From the NCBI RefSeq assembly GCF_013375155.1, contig NZ_JABXOF010000001.1, forward strand, positions 620,001-684,000: 64,000 nt of DNA, in the 5' to 3' direction. A model generated the notes under the pieces. The model was given only the letters and a program-made list of their open reading frames with translations, was not told where the DNA came from and made no database searches. The DNA is from Serratia ureilytica. GTDB taxonomy: Bacteria; Pseudomonadota; Gammaproteobacteria; Enterobacterales; Enterobacteriaceae. The position numbers and the translations under genes were made by a program. Shown here piece after piece: positions 1 through 9,990 of this stretch. How positions within the stretch are numbered: the first letter of the stretch is position 1; every line of letters starts with the position of its first letter.

Positions 1-125
1 TCCAGCATGAATCCCCAGATGAGGAATGCCGCCACCAGAATCAGGCAAAGTGCGGACACCGTCACCAGTATTTTCCCCAGAATGTCTTTTTCTTGTTCCC
101 GCTGCGTCACGTTGAAATTATCCAA
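1..125 (-). CDS. Partial small inner-membrane protein, unknown
   Basis: The reverse strand is open from about 125 to the window edge. It encodes a polar N-terminus (..TQREQEKDILGK) followed by a hydrophobic membrane helix (ILVTVSALCLILVAAFLIWGF). The start is either TTG at 125 or GTG at 110, and neither has a clear Shine-Dalgarno. Either start overlaps or abuts the stop of the 35-residue ORF just upstream (118-225), so translational coupling is likely. The C-terminus lies outside the window. I do not recognise the family. The membrane location is inferred from the hydrophobic segment only. Confidence 0.5.
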   Translation of the reverse strand, partial: MDNFNVTQREQEKDILGKILVTVSALCLILVAAFLIWGFML

Positions 126-225
126 TTAAAAGTCTATGGACCAAACCGGCGATGCTGAGATCGAGCGCCGCTACGCCCAGCGCCATAATCATCATCACCG
201 AAAGAAATCGAGTCTTGCCGTTCAC
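118..225 (-). CDS. 35-residue hydrophobic mini-protein
   Basis: A short reverse-strand ORF with GTG start at 225 and TAA stop at 118-120. A purine-rich GGGGATTAGGGA stretch sits just before the start and could act as a ribosome binding site. The product begins MNGKTRFLSVMMIM and is one hydrophobic helix ending in a short basic tail (HRLLIG), typical of small membrane peptides. Its stop overlaps the possible TTG start of the following membrane-protein ORF and lies 8 bases before the GTG start, which suggests a coupled two-gene unit. The family is not recognised. Existence is inferred from the ribosome binding site, composition and coupling. Confidence 0.4.
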   Translation of the reverse strand: MNGKTRFLSVMMIMALGVAALDLSIAGLVHRLLIG

Positions 226-317
226 ATCCCTAATCCCCGTTGGCGCCGCTGTTAAATTGTTTTTATATCAAACGGATATAATTCAGCGACGCCGTACTTC
301 ATGCATCATGATAGTGA

Positions 318-333
318 TTAAGAACGTTCTTAA
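318..333. promoter_or_regulatory. Perfect 16-bp palindrome, possible operator
   Basis: TTAAGAACGTTCTTAA is a perfect 16-bp inverted repeat. It lies between the end of cvrA (369) and the start of the mini-ORF pair (225), about 95 bases upstream of their first start codon. It has no loop and no T-run, so it does not look like a terminator. A dimeric repressor or activator site is the simplest reading. The regulator is unknown. Confidence 0.35.
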
Positions 334-368
334 GGCCAGAAGTTCCCTCATCTGATAGCGCGGCCGCG

Positions 369-2090
369 TTAGTCGGTCACGATCCTGACGCCTATCTTGC
401 TGACCTGATTGCCCTCCATTTCGGCAATGGTCCAGGTCAGGCCGTCCCATTCCACCTGGTCGCCGATCACCGGTTCACCGCCGATCAGCTGAATGACGAA
501 CTGCCCCAGCGTCTGTTGCTCGTCGACATCGTCTTGCAGATTGAGGCCATAAACCTGCGAGATGTCGCTTAAACGGGCGTCGGATTGCAGGATAAAGTCG
601 CCGAAGAAGCGTTCGTCTAGCGTCACGGCTGGCGCTTGGCTAAACAGTTTGCCGAGGATCGGCAGATCGTGCTCATGGCCGATAACGCACAGGATATCGT
701 TCTCGCGCAGCCGGGTACTGCCGCTAGGGTGCAGTAGCTCTTTGCCGCGGAACAGGGCGGCGATGCGGGTATTGGGCGGCATTTTCAGCTCGCGCAGCGC
801 GGCGCCGACGCACCAGTTTTCCGCCGAAAGCTGATACACAAACTGTTCCCACTGGTTTTCCGGGTGCACGTCCAGCCCAACGCGGGAGATCGGCGTCAGC
901 GCCGGCGGCACGATCACCTTGGCCTTTTTGGCGGCGAAAGACAGCGTGGTGCCTTGCAGCAGCAGGGAGACCAGCACCACGAAGAACGCCACGTTAAAGA
1001 ACAGCTGGGCGTTGGGCAGCCCGGCCATCATCGGGAACACCGCCAGGATCACCGGTACCGCGCCGCGCAGGCCAACCCAGGAAATAAAGCCGCGTTCGCG
1101 CAGGGTAAAGCTGCGGAACGGCAGCAGGCCGATAAACACCGACAGCGGGCGTGCGAACAGGATCATCCACAGCGACAGCAGCAGGGCAGGGATGGCGATC
1201 GGCAGCAGCTCATGCGGGTTGAGCAGCAGGCCGAGCACCAGGAACATGCCGATCTGGCTGAGCCATGCCAGGCCATCGAAGGTTTGCACGATGCCGTGAC
1301 GGTTGCGAATTGGACGGTTGCCCAGCAGCAGGCCGCACAGGTACACCGCCAGAATGCCGCTGCCGTCCAGCGCGGTGGTCAGCGCGAAAATAAGAATGCC
1401 GCCGCTTACCGCCAGCAGCGGGTAGAGGCCGTCCGCCAGCTTGATGTGGTTAATCAGCGTCAGCAGCAGCCAGCCGCCGCCGAGACCGAAGACGATGCCC
1501 ATGCCGAACTGCTGCATCAGATGCAGCGGGAAGGTCCAGCTCAGCGCGGTTTCCCCGGCGGCGATCATCGCAATCAGCGTGATGGTGAGAAATACCGCCA
1601 TAGGATCGTTGCTGCCGGACTCGATCTCCAGCGTGGCGCTGACGCGTTCGTTCAGCCCTTTGCCGCCCAGCAGCGAGAATACCGCGGCGGCGTCGGTAGA
1701 ACCGATGATGGCGCCGATCAGTAACCCCTGCAGCAGATCGAGATTGAACAGCCAGGCGGCGGCCATGCCGGTCAGGCCGGCGGTGATCACCACGCCGACG
1801 GTGGCGAGAGACAGTGCCGGCCACAGGGCCACGCGGAATGAGCTGACCCGGGTGCGCATGCCGCCGTCGAGCAGGATCACCGCCAACGCGAGGTTGCTGA
1901 CCAGATAAGCGACCGGGTAATTGCTGAAGACGATGCCACCGGGGCCGTCAACGCCGGCCAGCATGCCGATCGCGAGGAAGATCACCAGGATCGGAATGCC
2001 GAGCCGGGAAGAAAATGAGCTGAGCAGAATGCTTGCCCCCACCAGCACGGCACCGATGACGAACAAGCTGTTAATGGTGCTGGCATCCAA
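369..2090 (-). CDS. cvrA: K+/H+ antiporter NhaP2 (CvrA)
   Basis: A 573-residue inner-membrane cation/proton antiporter of the CPA1 group, very close in length to E. coli CvrA/NhaP2 (about 578). The first roughly 400 residues are a chain of hydrophobic helices, with conserved core segments such as [12 protein letters not shown] and [13 protein letters not shown] cytoplasmic RCK/TrkA_C-like domain follows (around 410-490), then a CorC/HlyC-type C-terminal domain (about 490-573). The family exchanges K+ for protons and protects cell volume at low osmolarity or high K+. The start ATG at 2088-2090 follows a GGAGAACG stretch. The gene stands alone. In E. coli it neighbours ldcA and dadX, which are absent here. 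Confidence 0.9.
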   Translation of the reverse strand: MDASTINSLFVIGAVLVGASILLSSFSSRLGIPILVIFLAIGMLAGVDGPGGIVFSNYPVAYLVSNLALAVILLDGGMRTRVSSFRVALWPALSLATVGVVITAGLTGMAAAWLFNLDLLQGLLIGAIIGSTDAAAVFSLLGGKGLNERVSATLEIESGSNDPMAVFLTITLIAMIAAGETALSWTFPLHLMQQFGMGIVFGLGGGWLLLTLINHIKLADGLYPLLAVSGGILIFALTTALDGSGILAVYLCGLLLGNRPIRNRHGIVQTFDGLAWLSQIGMFLVLGLLLNPHELLPIAIPALLLSLWMILFARPLSVFIGLLPFRSFTLRERGFISWVGLRGAVPVILAVFPMMAGLPNAQLFFNVAFFVVLVSLLLQGTTLSFAAKKAKVIVPPALTPISRVGLDVHPENQWEQFVYQLSAENWCVGAALRELKMPPNTRIAALFRGKELLHPSGSTRLRENDILCVIGHEHDLPILGKLFSQAPAVTLDERFFGDFILQSDARLSDISQVYGLNLQDDVDEQQTLGQFVIQLIGGEPVIGDQVEWDGLTWTIAEMEGNQVSKIGVRIVTD

Positions 2091-2322
2091 AATATCGTTC
2101 TCCTGAGGCTGGGGGATAGGGGACTCTGCGCGTATTTCGATGATAACGTGTTTAGTGGGTAAAACGCCAAGGCTGATTGCGAAAACAATCGATCAATTAT
2201 TACCCTTTGGTGCGATTAAACTAAGAAAGTGAGGGGAAGAGGTGAAGTTCTGCCTTTTATCCAACATTATCAGGCTGCTGTATTTCGGTTTTGGCAACAA
2301 TGCCGGGTTTGCACGGCGGGAA

Positions 2323-2358
2323 AAACCATTAAGCCCGCGCAGGCAGGCTTAATGGTTT
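2323..2358 (-). terminator. Rho-independent terminator after the 74-aa gene
   Basis: A perfect 13-bp stem (AAACCATTAAGCC, 2323-2335, pairing with 2346-2358) with a 10-base loop. On the reverse strand it is followed by a T-run (AAAAA at 2321-2325 on the plus strand), just beyond the stop of the 2374-2598 gene. Confidence 0.8.
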
Positions 2359-2373
2359 GCAGGCGCGGTAGGG

Positions 2374-2598
2374 TTAATGGTCGAGCGATTCCAGCGACCG
2401 TTTGATCAGCTCGGTGGCCAGTTTGCGTTCCGCTTCGGAAATGCCGTCGAGATTGAAGTTGGAGAGCTCAGCGACCAAAACGCTGCGTTCTTTACCGCTG
2501 ATCGAAGCATCCAGCGCGGACAGCAACCTGCTGAGGATCTTCAGCAGGGTGGCGTTTTCCGCTACGGCTTCCTGAGCCTGGGTATTTTTATCGGTCAT
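2374..2598 (-). CDS. Conserved-looking small protein, unknown function
   Basis: A 74-residue soluble protein with no membrane segment or signal peptide. It is rich in Leu, Ala, Glu and Ser, and its heptad-like spacing (LLKILSRLLSALDASISGKERSVL...) suggests an all-helical fold. The ATG is preceded by a strong AGAGAGGA ribosome binding site, and a clear intrinsic terminator follows at 2323-2358, so this is a real monocistronic gene. I do not recognise the family with confidence. The roughly 300 bases upstream (2599-2899) hold its promoter region and the opgC terminator. I see no gene there. Confidence 0.7.
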   Translation of the reverse strand: MTDKNTQAQEAVAENATLLKILSRLLSALDASISGKERSVLVAELSNFNLDGISEAERKLATELIKRSLESLDH

Positions 2599-2865
2599 TC
2601 AAAATCCTCTCTGTCGTGACGGAAGGGAGAGACAGGTAACGCCATCGAATCAATCAAGCGATCGCGCAGCCCTTCGGGGGTTGAGCCCAATCACTACCGT
2701 AAGGCAGGGATCCGGATTTCTACTTATGCATTGCAGTTATAACGGCCATGTTATCTATGCCGCCGTATCACTTTGCCTTAACGGACGACGTCAAGCTGAA
2801 CAATGTGTGCTCTGCATGCAAACGACCAGTATAGGCTTTTTGCGCGGCGGTAATATGACAGAAAA

Positions 2866-2893
2866 CCCCTGCAAACATTCAGGTTTACAGGGG
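2866..2893 (-). terminator. Intrinsic terminator of opgC
   Basis: An 11-bp stem (CCCCTGCAAAC pairing with GTTTACAGGGG, one C-A mismatch) around a 6-base loop. It is followed on the reverse strand by TTTTC, immediately after the opgC stop codon. Confidence 0.75.
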
Positions 2894-2899
2894 CCAGGT

Positions 2900-4030
2900 T
2901 TATTGCGGCTTGCCGGAGAACAGGAAGCGCAGCACCGGGATGCGTTTGTGCAGCTCATATAAAGCGAAGGCCAGCGAGAACACAAACAGCAAGCCCAGCA
3001 AGAACCCCAACAGGTTGTTGCCGATATAAGGCGTCACGAAAGCGCCATATATCAGGGTCAACGGATGGTGCACCAGATATATAAACAGCGAGGCGTTGAC
3101 CAGATAGGTGATGCGCGGCGAGTGATAATTCAGCAGGTTATGCCCGAAAGAGAACACCACATTGGTCATCAGGATCCCCATTAGGGTTTTGATCACCACT
3201 TCCAGCTCGAACATATAGCTGCTGTGCGCCAACAGTTTCTGGTTCAGCATATATGCGATAAACAGCAGCAGCGAGCCGAGCAGCGCCAGCGGCGAACGGC
3301 GCAGAAAAATCTCTTTAAGCCACACATACTTAAACGCATAGGCGCCGAGGATGAAGAACGGCAGGTAGAACATCGTCTCCATCACCACGAAATTGAACAG
3401 GCCATTGGATAATAGCTGCGGCGCGAAAATTAAAATAATACGGTGCGCGGCCGAATAGCATACCGCATAAATAAAGAAACACAGTGAGATGTTTCCTAAT
3501 CCACGCATTCTGTTGATTAACGCTGGAATAGGCTCGCGTGTTTGACGCTTGATTTTGCGGAACAGATAAAAGCAGGCGAAGGTTAACAATGACAGGGTCA
3601 ATAAGAACCACAGATGAGACACCAATTCCCAAACTGTTACATTTATTTTCTGATAGAGAGAAAACTCGTCCCAGCCGTTTAATTTATCGGTGAAATATTT
3701 CAGCATGAAAAATTGCGGCACCGTAATTAGCGGGATGGAGCTCAACAGCGGGATCGCCACCCGCTCCAGCCTGACCTTCAGCCACTGATGGCGCTCGTAA
3801 CGTTCGTAGAGCATGTAGGAGAAGTAGCCGGAAATCACGAAGAACACCTGCATGCGGAAGGCGTGGATGAAGTCGTTCAGCACCGTGAGTGAGAAGGAGG
3901 GCGACGCGCTGTTCACCGCCCAGACGTGGCTGGAATAAATCAGGGAAAGGTGAAACGGAATGCCGAGCAGCATCAAATAGGCTCGGATCGAATCGAGGAA
4001 AAACTCGCGCTGTTTGCTGCCTTTAGTCAT
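2900..4030 (-). CDS. opgC: Glucan succinyltransferase OpgC (MdoC)
   Basis: A 376-residue polytopic inner-membrane protein of the acyltransferase-3 family. It transfers succinyl groups to osmoregulated periplasmic glucans. The N-terminus carries the family signature ([25 protein letters not shown], with the catalytic-type His in the first helix), then [10 protein letters not shown] and about ten membrane helices. The C-terminus is short and basic. The gene is divergent from opgGH, with about 260 bases between the start codons, exactly as in E. coli. The shared upstream region (4031-4289) must hold both promoters. Its own terminator follows at 2866-2893. Confidence 0.93.
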   Translation of the reverse strand: MTKGSKQREFFLDSIRAYLMLLGIPFHLSLIYSSHVWAVNSASPSFSLTVLNDFIHAFRMQVFFVISGYFSYMLYERYERHQWLKVRLERVAIPLLSSIPLITVPQFFMLKYFTDKLNGWDEFSLYQKINVTVWELVSHLWFLLTLSLLTFACFYLFRKIKRQTREPIPALINRMRGLGNISLCFFIYAVCYSAAHRIILIFAPQLLSNGLFNFVVMETMFYLPFFILGAYAFKYVWLKEIFLRRSPLALLGSLLLFIAYMLNQKLLAHSSYMFELEVVIKTLMGILMTNVVFSFGHNLLNYHSPRITYLVNASLFIYLVHHPLTLIYGAFVTPYIGNNLLGFLLGLLFVFSLAFALYELHKRIPVLRFLFSGKPQ

Positions 4031-4289
4031 AGATTACCGCTGGTGATTTAATCGGGTGCTCATTAACACGCTTAATAAGTCGTCAAACGTTAAATTGTTA
4101 TCCGGAACCCTACTATAGCCCCTCGCATTTTTCCATAGCGTCTTGTTGCGCGGCTTGCTACGCTGGTGCTCCATCAGCTGCTTAAACAATGAGCCGTAAA
4201 CATGAACCATCCATTTATCATGTTGTCGGAAAGCTGAGTAATCCATTAATATGGATTTAAATGATTTGAGCACACGAATAGGGGGGGAT

Positions 4290-5858
4290 GTGCTAGTTAA
4301 TATATTATCCGGACAACCACGCGCCGCGAGCGTTCGTTGGTTAGGTGCTACCGTATTGTTCACGCTGTTCAGTTCGCCGGCATGGGCCTTTTCTATTGAT
4401 GATGTGGCCAAGCAGGCGCAGGATCTGGCTGCGAAAGGTTTCGAAGCCCCGAAGAGCAACCTTCCTTCTCAGTTCCGCGAGATGAAGTTCGCAGACTATC
4501 AGCAGATTCAGTTCAATCACGATAAAGCCTATTGGAGCAAGCTGAAAACCCCTTTCAAGCTTGAGTTTTATCATCAGGGGATGTATTTCGATACGCCGGT
4601 GAAAATCAACGAAGTCACCTCTACCAGCGTAAAACAGATCAAGTACAGCCCGGATTACTTCAACTTCGGCTCGGTCAAACACGATCCTGAATCAGTGAAG
4701 AACCTCGGCTTTGCCGGCTTCAAGGTGCTCTACCCGATCAACAGCGCCGACAAAAACGATGAGATTATGAGCCTGCTGGGCGCGAGCTATTTCCGCGTGG
4801 TGGGTAAAGGGCAGGTTTACGGGCTTTCCGCTCGTGGCCTGGCTATCGATACCGCTTTGCCTTCCGGCGAAGAGTTCCCGCGTTTCCGCGAATTCTGGGT
4901 TGAGCGTCCGAAGCAGGGCGACAAACACCTGGTGATCTACGCGCTGCTGGATTCCCCGCGCGCCACCGGCGCTTACCGTTTCACGGTGATCCCGGGCCGT
5001 GACACCACCGTGGACGTCGAGTCCAAAGTGTTCCTGCGCGATAAGGTGGGCAAATTGGGCCTGGCGCCGCTGACCAGCATGTTCCTGTTCGGCCCGAACC
5101 AGCCGTCGCCGACGCTGAACTACCGCCCGGCGCTGCACGATTCCAACGGTCTGTCTATCCATGCCGGCAACGGCGAGTGGATCTGGCGTCCGCTGAACAA
5201 TCCTAAACACCTGTCCGTCAGCACCTATACCGTTGAGAATCCGAAAGGCTTCGGTCTGCTGCAGCGCGGTCGCAACTTCAAAGAGTACGAAGATCTGGAC
5301 GATCGTTACGATCTGCGCCCGAGCGCCTGGATCGAACCGAAAGGCGACTGGGGCAAAGGCAAGGTCGAGCTGGTGGAGATCCCAACGGCGGATGAAACCA
5401 ACGACAACATCGTCGCGTTCTGGACGCCGGATACCTTGCCGGAAGCCAAAAAACCGCTGACGCTGAGCTACCGTCTGAACTTCACCCGCGATGAAGACAA
5501 ACTGCATTCGCAAGACATCGCCTATGTGGCACGGACCATGCGTTCGACCGGTGACGTGAAGCAGTCCAACCTGATCCGCGAGCCTGACGGCAGCGTCGCC
5601 TTCCTGGTCGATTTCGTCGGCCCGGTGCTGAAAGCGCTGGACGCCAATACGCCGGTCGCTTCTCAGATCAGCATCGGCGACAACGGTGAAATGGTAGAAA
5701 ACAACGTCCGCTATAACCCAGTGACCAAAGGCTGGCGCCTGACGGTGCGTCTGAAAGTGAAAGACGACAAGAAGCCGGTAGAAATGCGCGCGGCGCTGGT
5801 CAATGGCGATAAGACACTGTCGGAAACCTGGAGCTATCAGCTACCTGCCAATGAATAA
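4290..5858 (+). CDS. opgG: Periplasmic glucan biosynthesis protein OpgG (MdoG)
   Basis: A periplasmic protein needed for synthesis or branching of osmoregulated periplasmic glucans. I prefer GTG at 4290 because it follows an AGGGGGGG ribosome binding site. This gives 522 residues, against 511 in E. coli. An in-frame ATG at 4251 has no ribosome binding site. A signal peptide ([17 protein letters not shown]) precedes mature [14 protein letters not shown]. The body is the usual OpgG beta-sandwich ([56 protein letters not shown]), with an Ig-like C-terminal domain. The last codons overlap the opgH start by 8 bases, indicating translational coupling. Confidence 0.93.
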   Translation: MLVNILSGQPRAASVRWLGATVLFTLFSSPAWAFSIDDVAKQAQDLAAKGFEAPKSNLPSQFREMKFADYQQIQFNHDKAYWSKLKTPFKLEFYHQGMYFDTPVKINEVTSTSVKQIKYSPDYFNFGSVKHDPESVKNLGFAGFKVLYPINSADKNDEIMSLLGASYFRVVGKGQVYGLSARGLAIDTALPSGEEFPRFREFWVERPKQGDKHLVIYALLDSPRATGAYRFTVIPGRDTTVDVESKVFLRDKVGKLGLAPLTSMFLFGPNQPSPTLNYRPALHDSNGLSIHAGNGEWIWRPLNNPKHLSVSTYTVENPKGFGLLQRGRNFKEYEDLDDRYDLRPSAWIEPKGDWGKGKVELVEIPTADETNDNIVAFWTPDTLPEAKKPLTLSYRLNFTRDEDKLHSQDIAYVARTMRSTGDVKQSNLIREPDGSVAFLVDFVGPVLKALDANTPVASQISIGDNGEMVENNVRYNPVTKGWRLTVRLKVKDDKKPVEMRAALVNGDKTLSETWSYQLPANE

Positions 5859-8409
5859 GCCTACTCAACCCGCCCAGGATTATCTTGCGGCGCTGCCTCT
5901 GACCGCCGAGCGGTCGGAGGCGCTTACCCCTAAAACGGCGGATGACGCTCAGGCTCTGGAGGCGCTCCATCGGCAGATGGGCGCCGCCGACGCCAACGTC
6001 AATAGCTTGTCGGCGGATGACGTGGCGCTGGCCTCGGTCAAACCGCGCATCGAAAGCGCCTGGCCGGATGCGGTCAGCGATGACGACTTCGATACCGACG
6101 CCGAAGGGCGCGCCATTCTGAAGGCGACGCCGCCGATCAAACGCACCACCATGTTCCCGGAAGCCTGGCGCACCAACCCGGTGGCGCGCTTCTGGGATTC
6201 TCTGCTGGGGCGGTCGCCGCACAATCGGCACGCCACCAAAGAGGAGGCCGAGGCCGAGAACCGCTGGCGTACCGTCGGCTCCATGCGCCGCTATGTGCTG
6301 CTGGTGCTGATGCTGGTGCAAACCGGCATCGCCACCTGGTACATGAAAACCATCTTGCCTTACCAGGGCTGGGCGCTGATCGATCCTATCGCCATGCTGG
6401 ACCAGGATCTGATGCAGTCGGTGCTGCAGCTGCTGCCGTATGTGCTGCAAACCGGCATTCTGATCCTGTTCGCCGTGCTGTTCTGCTGGGTCTCGGCCGG
6501 TTTCTGGACCGCGCTGATGGGCTTCCTGCAGCTGCTGATCGGCAAGGACAAATACAGCATTTCCTCCACCATCAAGGGCGATGAGCCGATCAACCCGGCG
6601 CACCGCACCGCGCTGATCATGCCGATCTGCAACGAAGACGTCGAACGCGTGTTCGCCGGCCTGCGCGCGACCTATGAGTCCGTCGCCGCGACCGGTCAGC
6701 TGGAACACTTCGATATCTACGTGCTGAGCGACAGCTACGATCCGGACATCTGCGTGGCCGAGCAAAAGGCGTGGATGGAGCTGTGCCGCGATGTCGACGG
6801 CCACGGCCGCATCTTCTATCGCCGCCGTCGCCGCCGCGTCAAACGCAAGAGCGGCAACATCGACGACTTCTGCCGTCGCTGGGGCGGTGAGTACAGCTAC
6901 ATGGTGATCCTGGATGCTGACAGCGTGATGAGCGGCGAATGCCTCACCGGGCTGGTTCGCCTGATGGAAGCCAACCCGAACGCCGGCATCATCCAGTCCG
7001 CGCCGAAGGCGTCCGGCATGGATACCCTGTACGCGCGCGTGCAGCAGTTCGCTACTCGCGTTTACGGGCCACTGTTTACCGCCGGTCTGCATTTCTGGCA
7101 GCTGGGCGAGTCGCACTACTGGGGCCATAACGCCATCATCCGCGTGAAGCCGTTTATCGAGCACTGTGCGCTGGCGCCGCTGCCGGGCGAGGGCTCCTTC
7201 GCCGGTTCTATCTTGTCGCACGACTTCGTTGAAGCGGCGCTGATGCGCCGCGCCGGCTGGGGTGTGTGGATCGCTTACGATCTGCCGGGCAGTTACGAAG
7301 AGCTGCCGCCGAACCTGCTGGACGAGCTGAAACGCGACCGTCGCTGGTGCCACGGCAACCTGATGAACTTCCGCCTGTTCCTGGTGAAGGGCATGCACCC
7401 GGTGCACCGCGCGGTGTTCCTCACCGGCGTGATGTCCTACCTGTCGGCGCCGCTGTGGTTCATGTTCCTGGCGCTCTCCACCGCATTGCAGGTGGTGCAT
7501 ACCCTGATGGAGCCGCAATACTTCCTGCAGCCGCGGCAGCTGTTCCCGGTCTGGCCGCAGTGGCGGCCCGAGCTGGCGATAGCGCTGTTCTCCACCACGC
7601 TGGTGCTGCTGTTCCTGCCGAAGCTGCTCAGCATCGTGCTGATCTGGGCCAAGGGGGCGAAAGAGTATGGCGGCGCGTTCCGTTTGTTCATTTCGATGCT
7701 GATGGAAATGCTGTTCTCGGTGCTGTTGGCGCCGGTGCGCATGCTGTTCCATACCGTGTTCGTGGTGAGCGCCTTCCTCGGTTGGGAAGTGGTGTGGAAT
7801 TCGCCGCAGCGTGACGACGACGACACGCCGTGGGGCGAAGCGTTCCGCCGCCATGGCTCGCAGATGTTGCTGGGCCTGGTGTGGGCCGGCGGCATGGCGT
7901 GGTTGGATCTGCGTTTCCTGTGGTGGCTGTCGCCAATCGTGTTCTCGCTGATCCTGTCGCCGTTCGTGTCGGTGCTGTCGAGCCGCGCGACGCTGGGCAT
8001 GAAAAGCAAACGCGCCAAGCTGTTCCTGATCCCGGAAGAGTACAATCCGCCGCGTGAGCTGCTGGCGACGGAAGAGTACCTGCATCTCAACCGCAACCGC
8101 GCGTTGACCAACGGCTTTATGCACGCGGTGGTCAACCCGTCCTTCAACGCGTTGGCGACGGCGCTGGCGACGGCGCGTCACCACCTGCGCGCGACGCTCG
8201 ATCGCAATCGCGAGGAGCGGGTAAACGAAGCGCTGCAGCTGGGGCCGGAGAAGCTGGTGAAGGGCAAGCGTCTGGAACTGCTGAGCGATCCGGTCATGCT
8301 GGCTCGTCTGCACCAGCGCGTCTGGCTGCTGCCGGAAGGCGCCGCCTGGCGTGAACACTACCAGCAGTTGCCGCACAACCCGCTGGCGCACCCAACGGGT
8401 CGGCGTTAA
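5851..8409 (+). CDS. opgH: Membrane glucosyltransferase OpgH (MdoH)
   Basis: An 852-residue inner-membrane GT2 family enzyme that polymerises the beta-1,2-glucan backbone from UDP-glucose (E. coli OpgH, 847). ATG at 5851 lies inside the 3' end of opgG and restores the E. coli-like N-terminus (MNKPTQ). Order of parts: cytoplasmic N-terminal region of about 145 residues, two membrane helices (about 148-170 and 200-235), then a cytosolic GT2 domain with MPICNED, the Asp pair LDADS at about 354-357 and the RDRRW motif near 495. C-terminal helices follow. In E. coli the N-terminal region also links UDP-glucose status to FtsZ, and that role here is inferred. An intrinsic terminator follows. Confidence 0.95.
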   Translation: MNKPTQPAQDYLAALPLTAERSEALTPKTADDAQALEALHRQMGAADANVNSLSADDVALASVKPRIESAWPDAVSDDDFDTDAEGRAILKATPPIKRTTMFPEAWRTNPVARFWDSLLGRSPHNRHATKEEAEAENRWRTVGSMRRYVLLVLMLVQTGIATWYMKTILPYQGWALIDPIAMLDQDLMQSVLQLLPYVLQTGILILFAVLFCWVSAGFWTALMGFLQLLIGKDKYSISSTIKGDEPINPAHRTALIMPICNEDVERVFAGLRATYESVAATGQLEHFDIYVLSDSYDPDICVAEQKAWMELCRDVDGHGRIFYRRRRRRVKRKSGNIDDFCRRWGGEYSYMVILDADSVMSGECLTGLVRLMEANPNAGIIQSAPKASGMDTLYARVQQFATRVYGPLFTAGLHFWQLGESHYWGHNAIIRVKPFIEHCALAPLPGEGSFAGSILSHDFVEAALMRRAGWGVWIAYDLPGSYEELPPNLLDELKRDRRWCHGNLMNFRLFLVKGMHPVHRAVFLTGVMSYLSAPLWFMFLALSTALQVVHTLMEPQYFLQPRQLFPVWPQWRPELAIALFSTTLVLLFLPKLLSIVLIWAKGAKEYGGAFRLFISMLMEMLFSVLLAPVRMLFHTVFVVSAFLGWEVVWNSPQRDDDDTPWGEAFRRHGSQMLLGLVWAGGMAWLDLRFLWWLSPIVFSLILSPFVSVLSSRATLGMKSKRAKLFLIPEEYNPPRELLATEEYLHLNRNRALTNGFMHAVVNPSFNALATALATARHHLRATLDRNREERVNEALQLGPEKLVKGKRLELLSDPVMLARLHQRVWLLPEGAAWREHYQQLPHNPLAHPTGRR

Positions 8410-8430
8410 TCGCTTAGCGGCAACGCTTAG

Positions 8431-8467
8431 ACGGGGAATGCGCACGGCGCGTTCCCCGTTTTTTTTA
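8431..8467 (+). terminator. Intrinsic terminator of opgGH
   Basis: The stem ACGGGGAA...TTCCCCGT with further pairing inside is followed by an uninterrupted run of eight or more T, 20 bases after the opgH stop. Confidence 0.85.
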
Positions 8468-8572
8468 CCTTTTGCCTGAGCGCGCCGGTGCCGGTGAAAA
8501 AAGGGAACTGTGATAGACTGCGGCCGATGCGTTGTTCACTCGCGAAACAACCCCTTTCTCAGAGTCAATGTC

Positions 8573-8818
8573 GTGAAGCTCTCTTCCTACTTTCGCCTGG
8601 CCTGCGTGACGGCCGGCGTGATGGCCCTAACCGGCTGCGGCAGCATCATCAGCCGCACCGTGCCCGGCGCCGGGCACGGTCATCAGTATTATCCCGGCGT
8701 GCAGTGGGATCTGCGCGATACGCCCTGGCGCTACGTCACGGTGATAGACGTGCCGCTGTCGATGGTGGTGGACACCTTTATGCTGCCGTTCGATGCGCAG
8801 CATGGCCCCTACGAGTAA
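8573..8818 (+). CDS. yceK: YceK-family lipoprotein
   Basis: An 81-residue predicted lipoprotein (DUF1375). GTG at 8573 gives a proper lipoprotein signal ending in the lipobox ALTGC, with the acylated Cys at residue 22. The mature part matches E. coli YceK closely (GCGSIISRTVPGAGHGHQYYPG..., ending HGPYE). An in-frame ATG at 8510 would add 21 residues before the signal peptide and is unlikely. Function is unknown. The opgH-yceK-msyB gene order is the same as in E. coli. The stop lies 7 bases from the convergent GNAT gene. Confidence 0.85.
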   Translation: MKLSSYFRLACVTAGVMALTGCGSIISRTVPGAGHGHQYYPGVQWDLRDTPWRYVTVIDVPLSMVVDTFMLPFDAQHGPYE

Positions 8819-8824
8819 CTTCGT

Positions 8825-9370
8825 TCAGCGGGTGGCGAACACCACCAGCTGATAGCCTTTCTGCCCGCAATGGAAAGGTGCCAGCGCCGTCATCCCCAGC
8901 CCTTGCACGTGAGCGGCCAACGAATGCGGATTGTCGTCGTCGATAAACAGTGCGCCCACGTCGTAATCATGGCGGGTGTGCGCTTTGACTGCGGCGTAGA
9001 GGCGCTTTAATACGCCTTTGCCGCGCCAGGCCATGCTGAGGCAGACCGGGCCGTAGAGAAATACCCGCTGCTCACGCAGCGGCCGTCCGGCGAATGAGTG
9101 CGTGGCGAGCGTCGCCAGCATCGCATCCACCACCGGCGGCCGCGGCTGCGCGTCGGCGGGCATCAGGCAAACGAACCCCGCCAGTTGGCCCTCCTGTTCC
9201 GCCACCCATATGCCGATGCCGCGGTTGATCGCCGTCAGCTGCGCTTCATTCATGCGCGATACGATAAATCCCTGCCGTTTTTGGCGCTCATCGAGCGCTT
9301 CCGGCACGTTTTCCGCCTGCAGCTGCAAAATGGCGGGGTAGTCGGTGGGGCGGGCCTGGCGAATGTTCAT
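8825..9370 (-). CDS. GNAT family N-acetyltransferase
   Basis: A 181-residue single-domain GNAT protein. The N-terminus MNIRQARPTDYPAILQLQ is the typical first strand/helix. The acetyl-CoA-binding region is around residues 105-125 (GPVCLSMAWRGKGVLKRLY, an R/Q-x-x-G-x-G/A variant: WRGKGV). The C-terminal FIDDDNPHSLAAHVQGLGM matches the family's last helix and strand. The acceptor substrate is unknown. The gene is reverse strand, 33 bases downstream of msyB and probably co-transcribed with it. It is not at this position in E. coli, so it is a lineage-specific addition. Confidence 0.75.
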   Translation of the reverse strand: MNIRQARPTDYPAILQLQAENVPEALDERQKRQGFIVSRMNEAQLTAINRGIGIWVAEQEGQLAGFVCLMPADAQPRPPVVDAMLATLATHSFAGRPLREQRVFLYGPVCLSMAWRGKGVLKRLYAAVKAHTRHDYDVGALFIDDDNPHSLAAHVQGLGMTALAPFHCGQKGYQLVVFATR

Positions 9371-9403
9371 GCTGCCTCCTTGGCGTTCAAAGCGTCGTGC
9401 GGG

Positions 9404-9781
9404 TTAACGTTCATCCCACTCATCGGCGGCGGCCTGGCCTTCTTCGGTATCCAACGGCGGCTCGAGCTGGAAGTCGCCTTCCTCCCATTCGTACAGGGTG
9501 TTTTCGTCTATCCACTCGGCGGTGATTTCCACCTCGTCGTAGTCACCGTCGAAGATCGCCTGCGCCGCCGCACCGCTGCGCAGCGTCAGGCATTCCACCG
9601 CCTCGCCTTCTTCTTCGAAGAACTCCGCCTGCCACATCGTGTCGCCATCCTGCATCACGTACTTTTGCAGATTGAACTGCTGCGGCACCGGCGGTTCGTC
9701 ACCGCCGCCGCCTTCGGCGGTGTCGAGAAACTCTTCGCGTGCGGCCTCGATGGCTTCTTCCAGGGTTGCATACAGGCTCAT
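9404..9781 (-). CDS. msyB: Acidic protein MsyB
   Basis: A 125-residue, very acidic cytoplasmic protein similar to E. coli MsyB, known as a multicopy suppressor of secretion defects in secY/secA mutants. I place the start at 9781 because the ATG there follows GGAGGCGAAC and gives MSLYATLEEAIEAAREEFL, aligning with the E. coli start. A further in-frame ATG six codons upstream is not needed. The C-terminus (EGDFQLEPPLDTEEGQAAADEWDER) is almost the E. coli sequence. It differs by a Gly-rich insertion near residues 22-28. The molecular function is not established. Confidence 0.88.
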   Translation of the reverse strand: MSLYATLEEAIEAAREEFLDTAEGGGGDEPPVPQQFNLQKYVMQDGDTMWQAEFFEEEGEAVECLTLRSGAAAQAIFDGDYDEVEITAEWIDENTLYEWEEGDFQLEPPLDTEEGQAAADEWDER

Positions 9782-9990
9782 GTTCGCCTCCGTTGGCAAT
9801 GAGAGTAAAGCGTCCGGCGTGCTGCCGGCGCGGTGGGGGAAACGTCAAAACTAATTGTTGTCTCACTGGCGCAGGATGCAAATTTTTTTGTTGTCCGCTC
9901 TGCGACGACGGTTGTCCGCAAAGCGGGAGAAGCAGGCGCGGAGGCGGGAAATAATGACGGTATCGTTCACTCAGGCATCAGGAGAAGCCC

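Noticed and set aside
864-1724. 286-codon plus-strand ORF opposite cvrA
   Set aside because: Gln/Arg/His-rich shadow of the antiporter reading frame with no ribosome binding site.
4034-4459. Reverse-strand 141-codon ORF in the opgC/opgG gap
   Set aside because: Covers the divergent promoter region and the opgG signal peptide on the other strand. No family pattern.
5800-8445. Very long reverse-strand ORF (881 codons) opposite opgH
   Set aside because: It mirrors the high-GC third-position bias of opgH, is rich in Arg, His and Gln, has no ribosome binding site and no domain-like pattern. opgH itself is unmistakable.
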